From: an uncultured Bacteroides sp.
GTDB taxonomy: Bacteria; Bacteroidota; Bacteroidia; Bacteroidales; Bacteroidaceae
Direction of reading: 5' to 3'
Length of the DNA: 64,000 nt
NCBI GenBank assembly: GCA_947646015.1
Contig: CANSEY010000023.1
Location: 1 to 64,000, forward strand
The first letter of the stretch is position 1. Each line of letters opens with the position of its first letter. Below the pieces are notes generated by a model. It ran no database searches and had not been told where the DNA came from. It was given only the letters and a program-made list of their open reading frames with translations. Shown here piece after piece: positions 8,342 to 16,152 of this stretch. The position numbers and the translations under genes were made by a program.

Positions 8342-9697
8342 ATGGACGGTTTCAATGAAAAATCAACTGAGCAAGTGCAGGAACAACAACCGCTGGGATG
8401 CCTCCGCCGCTTCTCTAAAACAATCAAGGTCATCATTATCGGAGGATTAATCATTCTTCTGATGATACCGATGTTCATGATCGAAGATCTTATTTCCGAG
8501 CGGGGACGCACGCAGGAAGAAGCAATTAATGAAGTAAGCGAAAAATGGAGCCTTGCCCAAACCATTACCGGCCCCTATCTGAATATCCAGTATCCGGTAA
8601 CGACAGAGAACAACGGGGAAAAGAAGGTATCAATCAAGGCCCTTTTCTTGTTTCCGGACGAACTTCTGGTCAATGGACAATTGAAAACCGAAATACTCAA
8701 AAGAAGTATTTATGAAGTGAACGTGTATCAGTCGGAACTGACTTTGAAAGGTTCATTCAGTCCCGAAGAGCTGATAAAAAGCAGGGTGGATATGGAACAA
8801 CTGCAATTTGACAGAGCTGCCATCTGCCTGAACCTGACGGATATGCGGGGCATCAGCGAGCAGATCAGTATCACGCTGGGAGATTCTGTTTACGTCTTTG
8901 AACCGGGAATGGATAACAGAGGGATAGGCGCTACGGGAGTACACGCCATTACCGACTTATCCGATCTGAAGAAGAACAAGAAACTGCCTTATGAGATTAA
9001 AATCAAGCTGAAAGGTTCGCAGTCCATCAACTTTATCCCACTGGGAAAAACGACCCGTGTTGATTTGAAAGCCAACTGGAATACTCCAAGCTTTACAGGA
9101 AACTATTTGCCCAACAACCGTGAGATTACAGAAAAAGAATTCTCGGCACAGTGGCAGGTACTGAATCTGAACCGCAACTATTCGCAGGTCCTGGTGAATT
9201 ATAACAATACCAATATCAAGGATATTGAGAACTCCAGTTTCGGCGTTAACTTCAAGATACCGGTAGAGCAGTATCAGCAGTCCATGCGTTCAGCTAAATA
9301 TGCTATTCTGATTATTCTGCTGACGTTCGGCGTCATTTTCTTCACCGAAATCATGAATAAAACCCGTATTCATGCGTTACAGTATTTGCTGGTAGGTTTA
9401 GCACTCTGCCTGTTCTATAGTCTGCTGCTCTCCTTCTCCGAACATATCGGCTTTAACCCTGCTTATTTGTTATCTGCGGCACTGACTATTATATTAGTTG
9501 GCGGATATATGTTGGGAATCACCAAAAAGAAGAAACCGTCATTGATCATGTCCGGACTATTAAGTGTACTCTACCTTTATATCTTCGTTTTGATTCAACT
9601 GGAAACCTTTGCATTATTAGCAGGCAGTCTGGGACTATTTATCATTTTGGCAATGGTAATGTATTTCTCCAAGAAGATAGACTGGTTTAATGAGTAA
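8342..9697 (+). CDS. creD: CreD-family inner-membrane protein
   Basis: A 451-residue protein of normal CreD length. One helix sits near residues 30-48 (IKVIIIGGLIILLMIPMFM), followed by the conserved start of the periplasmic domain (RGRTQEEAINEVSEKW), a large beta-rich region to about residue 315 (IPLGKTTRVDLKANWNTPSF is characteristic), and a block of about five C-terminal helices. In E. coli CreD belongs to the CreBC regulon and affects envelope integrity and colicin tolerance. No CreBC genes are present; a small winged-helix gene precedes it instead. Its biochemical role is unknown. Confidence 0.88.
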   Translation: MDGFNEKSTEQVQEQQPLGCLRRFSKTIKVIIIGGLIILLMIPMFMIEDLISERGRTQEEAINEVSEKWSLAQTITGPYLNIQYPVTTENNGEKKVSIKALFLFPDELLVNGQLKTEILKRSIYEVNVYQSELTLKGSFSPEELIKSRVDMEQLQFDRAAICLNLTDMRGISEQISITLGDSVYVFEPGMDNRGIGATGVHAITDLSDLKKNKKLPYEIKIKLKGSQSINFIPLGKTTRVDLKANWNTPSFTGNYLPNNREITEKEFSAQWQVLNLNRNYSQVLVNYNNTNIKDIENSSFGVNFKIPVEQYQQSMRSAKYAILIILLTFGVIFFTEIMNKTRIHALQYLLVGLALCLFYSLLLSFSEHIGFNPAYLLSAALTIILVGGYMLGITKKKKPSLIMSGLLSVLYLYIFVLIQLETFALLAGSLGLFIILAMVMYFSKKIDWFNE

Positions 9698-9732
9698 AAT
9701 TAATTATGGTGTAGTAATTACCATGATTGAAA

Positions 9733-9811
9733 ATAGTGTCACTATCCGCTCGTTATAGTGACACTATCACAGAGACATAGTGACACTATCGTGCCGGGAT
9801 AGTGTCACTAT
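9733..9811. repeat. Four-unit palindrome array with exact 22-bp period
   Basis: The 13-mer ATAGTGTCACTAT or its complement ATAGTGACACTAT occurs at 9733, 9755, 9777 and 9799, always 22 bp apart with unrelated 9-bp spacers. Orders are T,A,A,T (named by the central base). Units 1+2 and 3+4 can each form a 13-14-bp hairpin in RNA. The array lies between the converging ends of creD and the Yip1-like gene. The same words and geometry recur at 37222-37300. Confidence 0.9.
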
Positions 9812-9821
9812 ATTTAAGCCG

Positions 9822-10406
9822 TTAATACAACCATGCTATCAACAATCGGCACAAGACGTCACCACCAATAATTCCTATAAGTGCGACTGTCCATAACTTC
9901 CATTGTTTCAAGTTACAAGACACTTTCAAGGCATTAAACATCCAAATCAAAGTAAGTATCAGAAACGGCAATCCCAACAGTGTAAGAATCATTGCCAGGA
10001 CAAAATAAGGCTGTGCCAGCATTTCTTCGGGAGACATATTCATGTTCATTTGCGACATCATCCGCATGGCCGGCAACAGGCTGATCAGATTCATTCCAAG
10101 CAACGGCAGCTGAGCAAACAAAACAGTACCCAGTACATCTATCACACGAATACGGGAATGAGACAGAAAAAGACCTCCCAAATAAAAGAGCAGTGCAGGA
10201 ATCAGCCACACAATCAGATGCTCCGCCAAATAACACCACCAAGCCGGATTGGGTGCCGGTCCGAAATGAAGCAAACCATGATAATGATAACCCGATATCC
10301 AACACAATAAGGTAGATACTATTAAGCCCAGAAAGCCCCATATCAACGCTTGACCACCTGCAATCCGAATAAACGGATTCACTATTAATTTTACTTTGTT
10401 TTTCAT
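9822..10406 (-). CDS. Yip1-like membrane protein
   Basis: A 194-residue protein with about five membrane helices and the general look of the Yip1 domain family: a short cytosolic start NKVKLIVNPF, then alternating helices, with a polar Met-rich loop (RMMSQMNMNMSPEEMLAQP) near residues 115-135. I placed the start at ATG 10406. That codon shares its A with the TGA of the upstream HTH gene (TGATG), giving translational coupling; a GTG one codon earlier is an alternative. Function of bacterial Yip1-like proteins is poorly known. It is co-transcribed with the zinc-ribbon HTH gene. Confidence 0.7.
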   Translation of the reverse strand: MKNKVKLIVNPFIRIAGGQALIWGFLGLIVSTLLCWISGYHYHGLLHFGPAPNPAWWCYLAEHLIVWLIPALLFYLGGLFLSHSRIRVIDVLGTVLFAQLPLLGMNLISLLPAMRMMSQMNMNMSPEEMLAQPYFVLAMILTLLGLPFLILTLIWMFNALKVSCNLKQWKLWTVALIGIIGGDVLCRLLIAWLY

Positions 10407-10687
10407 CACATATCCATTTTAGTTAGTTTATCTATTATATCGTCCAACATATTCCGAACTGTAGGGTAGCTGACTCCTATGTTCTTCGCCATATCTTTCA
10501 AACTGCCGCTCGACTTTACAAAATCAAGAACAAATTGCTGCTCTTTCTCCGACAGGCGCGCCAGTAAAGGCAATTCAAAATTGCCACAAACTTCCGTATT
10601 GCATTCTTCACAAAACAACCGTCCTACTTTCAATGGAGCATCACAGGATGGACATTGCAATGGTAACCGTTTCTTTACTTCATTCAT
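10406..10687 (-). CDS. DUF2089-like zinc-ribbon/HTH regulator
   Basis: A 93-residue protein with an N-terminal zinc ribbon (CPSC near residue 12 and CEEC near residue 27) followed by a C-terminal helix-turn-helix (SSGSLKDMAKNIGVSYPTVR) close to sigma-70 region 4-like helices. That composition matches the DUF2089 family as I remember it. It probably controls its own operon with the Yip1-like membrane protein. A -7 box TACTTTTG lies at 10707-10714 on the minus strand. An AT-rich dyad (ATTGATT at 10783, AATCAAT at 10797) in the divergent region could be its operator, or could serve the macrodomain gene. Confidence 0.78.
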   Translation of the reverse strand: MNEVKKRLPLQCPSCDAPLKVGRLFCEECNTEVCGNFELPLLARLSEKEQQFVLDFVKSSGSLKDMAKNIGVSYPTVRNMLDDIIDKLTKMDM

Positions 10688-10706
10688 ATCATCTTCATTT
10701 ATGATG

Positions 10707-10714
10707 CAAAAGTA
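10707..10714 (-). promoter_or_regulatory. Promoter -7 box of the DUF2089/Yip1 operon
   Basis: Minus strand TACTTTTG matches TAnnTTTG and lies 20 bp before the start codon. Confidence 0.5.
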
Positions 10715-10861
10715 GAGATAAATTCGAATAAAAACAAACGATTATATCAATAATATTAATATAGAATTTAATTTTATTCATTATTGATTTAATTATAATC
10801 AATTTTATATTCATTCAAAGAAGAACTTTCCATTATTATTCACCATATCTCTGTTTTTTTC

Positions 10862-10869
10862 TATCTTTG
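10862..10869 (+). promoter_or_regulatory. Promoter -7 box of the macrodomain gene
   Basis: TATCTTTG matches TAnnTTTG and lies 22 bp before the start codon. No convincing -33 box is visible. Confidence 0.5.
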
Positions 10870-10891
10870 CTTTGATTAAAAAGATAAAACG

Positions 10892-11359
10892 ATGGAAATA
10901 CTATATATAAAAGGAGATGCCACAGCACCGATTGGTTCAGGTGTCAAAGTGATTACTCATATTTGCAACGATATCGGAGGATGGGGAAAAGGGTTTGTAC
11001 TGGCACTTTCTAAAAAATGGAAAATGCCGGAAGAAGCCTATCGCCAGTGGTACAAATCACAGGAAGAATTTACTTTGGGAGCTGTACAGTTTGTAAATGT
11101 TGAAAATAAGTTATATGTCGCCAATATGATAGGACAACATGGCATTTATAAAGACAGTAAAGGACTCCCTCCCATCCGTTATGACGCCGTCCGGCAATGT
11201 TTGAAGGAGGTAGCCCTGTTTACAATTGCCCACAAGGCAAGTGTACATATGCCCCGTATTGGCTGTGGACTGGCAGGTGGCAAGTGGGAACTTATGGAGC
11301 AAATCATAAAAGAAGAGCTTATCACCAAAGAAATAGCTGTAACCGTATATGATTTATAA
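10892..11359 (+). CDS. Macrodomain protein (ALC1/TARG1-like ADP-ribose-binding fold)
   Basis: A stand-alone macrodomain of 155 residues. Visible signature parts are YIKGDAT at the start, ITHICNDIGGWGKGFVLALS (the ADP-ribose-binding loop with the N-D-x-G-x-W-G-x-G pattern of the TARG1/ALC1-like branch) and MPRIGCGLAGGKWE (the second phosphate loop). Members bind ADP-ribose, and some remove ADP-ribose from glutamate, or from DNA bases as in DarG. No DarT-like toxin gene is adjacent, so a DarTG pair is not supported. A likely role is cleaning up ADP-ribosylated products; substrate unknown. Single-gene unit. Confidence 0.88.
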   Translation: MEILYIKGDATAPIGSGVKVITHICNDIGGWGKGFVLALSKKWKMPEEAYRQWYKSQEEFTLGAVQFVNVENKLYVANMIGQHGIYKDSKGLPPIRYDAVRQCLKEVALFTIAHKASVHMPRIGCGLAGGKWELMEQIIKEELITKEIAVTVYDL

Positions 11360-11407
11360 ATAAAATCAGAGCTATTTGGTGAACAATCTGCTTTTCTTAT
11401 GAAACAC

Positions 11408-11438
11408 TTGACAAACGGCTTTTAATGTTGTATCTTTG
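11408..11438 (+). promoter_or_regulatory. Strong consensus promoter of a probable small RNA
   Basis: TTG (11408-11410), 20-bp spacer and TATCTTTG (11431-11438) fit the consensus. No gene-sized reading frame follows before the terminator at 11534-11575. Confidence 0.75.
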
Positions 11439-11444
11439 AGGAAA

Positions 11445-11575
11445 GAAAACTAAAAAAGAATGAGTTTTATTAAAAAAATAGATACATAGCACACACATAA
11501 ACTGATATCTCTTTATATCAGAGCAACCATGATATGGGGCAATAAGTCGGATGATTATTGCCCCATTTTGTTTAT
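11445..11575 (+). ncRNA. Candidate small RNA of about 130 nt
   Basis: A consensus promoter (11408-11438) predicts a start near 11445. A 12-bp perfect hairpin with a T-rich tail (11534-11575) ends the unit. Between them is another hairpin, CTGATAT-CTCTTT-ATATCAG (11502-11521). The only reading frame is nine codons (MSFIKKIDT, ATG at 11460) and would be at most a leader peptide. It sits between the macrodomain gene and the converging GNAT gene, so it is not an obvious leader of a larger gene. I do not recognise the RNA family. Confidence 0.65.
11534..11575 (+). terminator. Intrinsic terminator of the candidate small RNA
   Basis: ATGGGGCAATAA (11534-11545) pairs perfectly with TTATTGCCCCAT (11555-11566) around a 9-nt loop, followed by TTTTGTTTATATTTT. 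Confidence 0.85.
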
Positions 11576-11622
11576 ATTTTCGCTTAATTCATTTTATATT
11601 TTCTTCCAAAACTCAAAAAATA

Positions 11623-11701
11623 GTTTTTAATAAACTCGGATACCGTTTCTAATAAACGTGCAAAAAGTTTATTAGAAACTGAAACTGCGTTTATTAACAA
11701 C
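11623..11701. repeat. Four-unit palindrome array, 22-bp period, AT-rich version
   Basis: GTTTTTAATAAAC (11623), GTTTCTAATAAAC (11645), GTTTATTAGAAAC (11667) and GTTTATTAACAAC (11689) are 13-mers exactly 22 bp apart with 9-bp spacers. The second and third are exact reverse complements. Geometry is the same as at 9733 and 37222 with a different sequence. It lies between the small-RNA terminator and the end of the GNAT gene. The rest of 11576-11897 shows nothing else I can support. Confidence 0.88.
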
Positions 11702-11897
11702 GGAAATAATAAATGTAAGAATAATAGACCTCTCTTTTCAGATGAAGAAACTATCAATATTATGGGTTCTTCTATTGGTAATATAAACATACAGTTCTAT
11801 TATTTCATCCACACAATCGGATAACCTAAATCTCTTTTGATAGCTTCCATACTCTTTCACCAATCGATTTATATCCATCTCCATCACAAAGCAAATA

Positions 11898-12341
11898 CTA
11901 AAATGTCTTTTTCAGATATACCATATCCACCAGTTGCTTGCCGTCTTCGTACATAGGATGGTCGTAATTGTCGGTAAAGAAATTCTTTAGCCGATGGGAA
12001 ATGGTGAAGCCACAATGTTCGTAGAAAGAAAGCGTAGAAGGTGCATCGCCTGTACCGACCAGCATTTCAGAACATTTCCCCCGATAATGATCAAATAAAA
12101 ATTGAATCAAGCGTTTTCCATATCCCTGCCGCTGGAAAAAAGAGATCGTAGCTATGTTCTTGATTTCATAAATTCCTTCCCCTTCACGGGTTACGACACA
12201 GCACGCTTTCAATCCGTTATCGTACAAGACGAACATATCGCCACGTTCCAGATAGCGGTCGATCATACTCTCCTGTTCATCAGCCAAAAGCAACAGTTCC
12301 AAGAACTCTTTTTTATCCGAAATTACTTTTTTTATCTCCAT
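11898..12341 (-). CDS. GNAT-family N-acetyltransferase
   Basis: A 147-residue GNAT protein. The acetyl-CoA pyrophosphate loop is visible as FFQRQGYGKRLI (Q/R-x-x-G-x-G pattern, about residue 69), preceded by the beta-4 strand YEIKNIATI and followed by the C-terminal motif STLSFYEHCGFTISHR. It transfers an acetyl group from acetyl-CoA to an unknown amine. It is a single gene; its promoter is TTG-N19-TACCTTTG on the minus strand (12405-12376). No neighbour points to a substrate. Confidence 0.85.
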   Translation of the reverse strand: MEIKKVISDKKEFLELLLLADEQESMIDRYLERGDMFVLYDNGLKACCVVTREGEGIYEIKNIATISFFQRQGYGKRLIQFLFDHYRGKCSEMLVGTGDAPSTLSFYEHCGFTISHRLKNFFTDNYDHPMYEDGKQLVDMVYLKKTF

Positions 12342-12375
12342 ATTTTAAAACTTTGAACCTTTCATCAGTATCTTG

Positions 12376-12405
12376 CAAAGGTATAAAAATTCACCTGATA
12401 AACAA
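12376..12405 (-). promoter_or_regulatory. Promoter of the GNAT gene
   Basis: Minus strand TTG (12405-12403), 19-bp spacer, TACCTTTG (12383-12376). Both elements fit the Bacteroides consensus. Confidence 0.6.
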
Positions 12406-12493
12406 TTTCCCGAAAGTATATCTTGAAAAACCGGCTCAGCAATCTCGCACTATCAATACAAACGCTGAACTTTAAGGGCATATTCTTGTTAAC

Positions 12494-12528
12494 TTGTCAC
12501 TATCGTGACTGATAGTTCTGTGACAGAA
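12494..12528. repeat. Imperfect inverted repeats upstream of the choloylglycine hydrolase gene
   Basis: GTCAC-TATC-GTGAC (12496-12509) and the perfect 13-bp odd dyad TTCTGTGACAGAA (12516-12528) lie side by side. The region can also fold as one bulged hairpin (TGTCAC...GTGACA). It could be an operator for the gene at 12594 or an eroded relative of the 22-bp arrays, but the spacing (about 19.5 bp between centres) does not fit. Confidence 0.4.
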
Positions 12529-12593
12529 TTCCGAACAGGTTGCATCTCACAGATGAATAACCAATAATAAACCTATAACTAAAAATCGAAATT

Positions 12594-13574
12594 ATGTGTA
12601 CGAGAGTCGTTTATTCAGGAAGCAATGGTATGGTAGCAACCGGTCGTTCTATGGACTGGAAAACAGATATGCACAGCAACCTTTGGGTGTTTCCCAGAGG
12701 GATGAAACGGAACGGAGAAACCGGAGAGAACTCGCTGGAATGGACTTCCAGATACGGTAGCGTAGTGACTTCCGCTTTCGAGATCGCCAGTACGGACGGT
12801 ATGAATGAGAAAGGATTGGTCGCCAATCTGCTTTGGTTGCCCGAAACCGAATACCCCGTAAGAGATAAGAATAAACCGGGACTTGCCATTACAGCCTGGG
12901 TGCAATATATGCTGGACAATTTTGCCACCGTAGAAGAAGCCGTAGCATACATTGACGAAGATACCTTTCAGGTCGTTTCGGATATGATGCCGGACGGTTC
13001 CCGTCTGGCCACTTTACATTTATCTATTTCGGATGCTACAGGTGACTGTGCCATTTTTGAATATATCGGTGGGAAACTCACGGTATATCATAGTAAGGAA
13101 TACAAGGTTATGACCAACTCTCCTACTTACAACAAGCAACTGGCACTTAGCGAATACTGGAAATCGATAGGAGGACTGAGCTTTCTGCCCGGTACGAATC
13201 GCGCTGCCGACCGCTTTGCCAGAGCCAGCTTCTACATCAACGCATTGCCCGAGACCGATGATGAAAGAATAGCTGTTGCCAGTGTATTCAGTGTTGTACG
13301 CAATGCTTCTGTTCCTTACGGGATATCCACTCCCGAAAGTCCCGAGATTTCCACTACGCAATGGAGAACCGTTTCGGAGAGCAAGAACCTGAGATACTTT
13401 TTCGAATCAAGTCTGACTCCGAATACCTTTTGGGTAAATCTGAAAGATTTCGATTTATCGGAAGGGGCTCCGGTGTTCAAACTGTCTATTGCCAATGGAG
13501 AAATGTATCATGGAAATACAGCCAAGAATTTTAAAACAGCGTTGCCTTTCAAATTTATGGGCGTAAAGGGATAA
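12594..13574 (+). CDS. Choloylglycine hydrolase family protein (bile salt hydrolase-like, Ntn hydrolase)
   Basis: A 326-residue linear-amide C-N hydrolase. Removal of Met1 exposes Cys2 (MCTRVVYSG) as the N-terminal nucleophile. The other family residues are visible: Arg18 and Asp21 in GRSMDW, the Asn of MTNSPTYN, and the Arg of RAADRFARASFY. Members deconjugate bile salts or hydrolyse penicillin V or acyl-homoserine lactones. There is no signal peptide, so the enzyme is cytoplasmic if this start is right, and no secretory start is available upstream. I recall B. thetaiotaomicron having two such genes, with the better-proven bile salt hydrolase elsewhere, so the substrate here is uncertain. 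The gene stands alone. Confidence 0.88.
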   Translation: MCTRVVYSGSNGMVATGRSMDWKTDMHSNLWVFPRGMKRNGETGENSLEWTSRYGSVVTSAFEIASTDGMNEKGLVANLLWLPETEYPVRDKNKPGLAITAWVQYMLDNFATVEEAVAYIDEDTFQVVSDMMPDGSRLATLHLSISDATGDCAIFEYIGGKLTVYHSKEYKVMTNSPTYNKQLALSEYWKSIGGLSFLPGTNRAADRFARASFYINALPETDDERIAVASVFSVVRNASVPYGISTPESPEISTTQWRTVSESKNLRYFFESSLTPNTFWVNLKDFDLSEGAPVFKLSIANGEMYHGNTAKNFKTALPFKFMGVKG

Positions 13575-13627
13575 ATTGATAGCAGCTTGCTGCATCACAT
13601 ATATCAGAGAAGTATTTTCTCCACGTC

Positions 13628-13652
13628 TTCGGGAACATATACTGTTCCCGAA
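13628..13652. other. Hairpin in the gap between the hydrolase and peptidase genes
   Basis: TTCGGGAACA-TATAC-TGTTCCCGAA is a perfect 10-bp stem without a T-tail. It may be a processing hairpin or a weak terminator. Nothing else in 13575-13815 is convincing, and the open frame there (96 codons) does not look coding. Confidence 0.4.
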
Positions 13653-13817
13653 AACTCCTGAGCAGCTTCTTCCGTATAATACAACAAAATATTTCCGAAT
13701 ACTATTCACGCACCACACCACTGACTTCCATTTCAAGGAAGTAGTCATTCTCCAATTTAAAGGTGTACTAAAGAATCAAACAATCATCCAAATCAATAGA
13801 AAAATAATACAATGCAC

Positions 13818-13848
13818 TTGTTTTCTCTTATTATTATCGTTTACTTTG
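13818..13848 (+). promoter_or_regulatory. Promoter of the DPP IV-type peptidase gene
   Basis: TTG (13818-13820), 20-bp spacer, TTACTTTG (13841-13848), one base off the -7 consensus. Confidence 0.5.
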
Positions 13849-13872
13849 TTGGCAAAAATTAATTAACGAGCC

Positions 13873-16107
13873 ATGAAAAACCTACTATTAGCAGCCATGC
13901 TTTTCTGCACAAACATAGCCATCGCACAAGGTACTATAGAAGATTACCGTCGTGCTTACTCAGCAGGAGAAAAATTCAGTGCAAACAAAGTATCCTATTC
14001 CAATGTCAATCCGGAGTGGATTGGTAAAACGCATTATTTCTGGTATGTACGAAATACTCCCGACGGACGTATCTATGTATTAGTGGATGCCGACACTCAA
14101 AACAGAAAAGACTTGTTTGACCACAAACTCGTGGCAGCAGCTTTAAGTGAGGCATCGGGACGCAAAATAGAAGCCACTTCTCTTTATCTGGATCGTCTGT
14201 CTGTCAACAACGGACTGGATACGCTACGTTTCGTTTTCAACAATCATCGCTGGATGTATGTCATCGATAAAAATCAGCTGACAGATGAAGGTGCTCTGCC
14301 CACTCCACGCAAACAACGCCACTGGATGGAAACAGATGATGAAAAGACGGCTGCTCCCGTCACCTCTCCTGACAAGAAATATACAGCATTCATTAAGAAT
14401 CATAATATATATGTAAAAGAAACAGCTACCGGAAAAGAAAAACAGCTAAGTCTGGACGGTACTTTGGGAAATTATTACTCAGCCTATATCCGCTGGTCTC
14501 CCGACAGCAAAAAAGTCGCTTCCTGCAAGATTCGTCCGGTAGAAAAACGCTATGTATATTATGTGGAATCCTCCCCAAGCGATCAGCTTCAACCCAAACT
14601 CCACAAACAAGAGTATGCCAAACCGGGCGATGAACTTCCGTTTAAGATACCCTGCATATACGATGTGGAAACAGGACACAGTGTGATTCCATCGACAGAT
14701 TTATTCTCTCAACAATATTACATTACGGCCCCCGAATGGAACAGTGACAGTCAAGCCATCACTTTCGAATACAATCAGCGCGGACATCAGGTCTACCGGG
14801 TATTGGAATTTTCTGCCGCAACAGGAAAGGTACGCCCGTTAATAGAAGAGACAAGCGACAAATACGTTAATTATTCCCGTCGTTTCCGACATGATTTACA
14901 AAATGGAAAACGAATGATATGGATGAGTGAACGTGACAACTGGAATCACCTGTATATGTATGACCGTACTACAGCCCAGCCTATTCGTCAGATAACCAAA
15001 GGCGAATGGTACGTACGTGATATCCTCCGGGTAGATGAAACCAACCAACTTATTTATTTCTCGGCAAATGGCGTACAAGCTAAAGAAGATCCCTACCTGA
15101 TCCGTTATTATCGTATCGGCTTCGACGGTAAGAATCTCACTTGTCTCACTCCGGCAGAAGGAATGCATAATGCATGGTTCTCAAAAGATATGCAATATTT
15201 AGTTGATGTATATTCTATGGTAGACAAAGCTCCTGTAGCCGTACTCCGGGATGCCAAAAACGGAAAAGTCATCATGCCACTTGAAACGGCTGATATCAGT
15301 CGTCTGGAAGCTGAAGGCTGGAAAGCTCCCGAAGTATTCACCGCCAAAGGTCGTGACGGAAAAACGGATATGTGGGGAATCATCATTCGTCCCAGCAATT
15401 TTGATCCTGACAAAAAATACCCCGTTTTGGAGTATATCTATCAAGGACCGGGTAATCAATACGTACCCAAAACCTTTATTCCTTATAACTACTTTATGAG
15501 TGGTATTGCCGAACTCGGTTTTATTGTTGTCATGGTAGATGGGATGGGAACTTCTTTCCGTTCACGCACTTTCGAAAACGTATGTTACAAGAATCTGAAA
15601 GATGCCGGATTGCCCGATCATATTGCCTGGATAAAATCCGCTGCCCAAAAGTACCCTTATATGGACATAGATCGTGTCGGAATTTATGGTTGTTCCGCAG
15701 GTGGACAGGAATCAATGACAGCAGTACTGTTTCATCCCGAATTTTATAAAGCAGCATATTCTGCCTGTGGCTGCCATGACAATCGTATGGATAAGATATG
15801 GTGGAATGAACAATGGCTGGGTTATCCGGTTGGTGAACAATATAAAGAAGGATCGAATGTTGAGAATGCTCACTTGCTCAGTCGCCCGTTAATGCTGGTA
15901 GTAGGTGAAATGGATGATAACGTAGATCCGGCTTCTACCATGCAGGTAGCAAATGCGTTGATCAAAGCCAATAAAGATTTTGAGTTAGTGGTTATTCCCG
16001 GTGCTCACCACACTATGGGAGAAAGTTTCGGTGAACATAAACGCTACGACTTCTTCGTGCGCAATCTATTAAATACAACTCCGCCGAAATGGAATGAAAT
16101 AAAATAG
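13873..16107 (+). CDS. Secreted S9 prolyl oligopeptidase-family peptidase (dipeptidyl peptidase IV type)
   Basis: A 744-residue protein with a signal peptide cut after IAIAQ (about residue 19), a beta-propeller of the DPP IV N-terminal type (about residues 90-480), and a C-terminal alpha/beta hydrolase. The nucleophile is Ser608 in YGCSAGG, the acid is in MDDNVDP (about residue 681) and the base is a His in GAHHTMG (about residue 716). These S9B enzymes clip dipeptides, often Xaa-Pro, from peptide N-termini in the periplasm. The Cys before the catalytic Ser replaces the usual aromatic residue. The gene stands alone and faces the hxlR-type gene. Confidence 0.88.
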   Translation: MKNLLLAAMLFCTNIAIAQGTIEDYRRAYSAGEKFSANKVSYSNVNPEWIGKTHYFWYVRNTPDGRIYVLVDADTQNRKDLFDHKLVAAALSEASGRKIEATSLYLDRLSVNNGLDTLRFVFNNHRWMYVIDKNQLTDEGALPTPRKQRHWMETDDEKTAAPVTSPDKKYTAFIKNHNIYVKETATGKEKQLSLDGTLGNYYSAYIRWSPDSKKVASCKIRPVEKRYVYYVESSPSDQLQPKLHKQEYAKPGDELPFKIPCIYDVETGHSVIPSTDLFSQQYYITAPEWNSDSQAITFEYNQRGHQVYRVLEFSAATGKVRPLIEETSDKYVNYSRRFRHDLQNGKRMIWMSERDNWNHLYMYDRTTAQPIRQITKGEWYVRDILRVDETNQLIYFSANGVQAKEDPYLIRYYRIGFDGKNLTCLTPAEGMHNAWFSKDMQYLVDVYSMVDKAPVAVLRDAKNGKVIMPLETADISRLEAEGWKAPEVFTAKGRDGKTDMWGIIIRPSNFDPDKKYPVLEYIYQGPGNQYVPKTFIPYNYFMSGIAELGFIVVMVDGMGTSFRSRTFENVCYKNLKDAGLPDHIAWIKSAAQKYPYMDIDRVGIYGCSAGGQESMTAVLFHPEFYKAAYSACGCHDNRMDKIWWNEQWLGYPVGEQYKEGSNVENAHLLSRPLMLVVGEMDDNVDPASTMQVANALIKANKDFELVVIPGAHHTMGESFGEHKRYDFFVRNLLNTTPPKWNEIK

Positions 16108-16152
16108 TGAATACTTTGTAGAACAGTATCCACTACTTTATTCATAATCCAG

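Noticed and set aside
9733..9811. CRISPR-like array
   Set aside because: Units are 13 bp and spacers 9 bp, far too short for CRISPR. Units alternate in orientation, only 3-5 occur, and there are no cas genes.
10892..11359. DarTG-type toxin-antitoxin system
   Set aside because: The macrodomain is DarG-like only in its fold; no DarT-like ADP-ribosyltransferase gene lies on either side.
11584..11790. 68-codon minus-strand frame
   Set aside because: It runs through the 22-bp repeat array; the repeats explain the open frame.
13576..13866. 96-codon open frame between the hydrolase and peptidase genes
   Set aside because: It begins within a few bases of the previous stop codon, has no motif and overlaps the peptidase promoter. 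It looks like chance.
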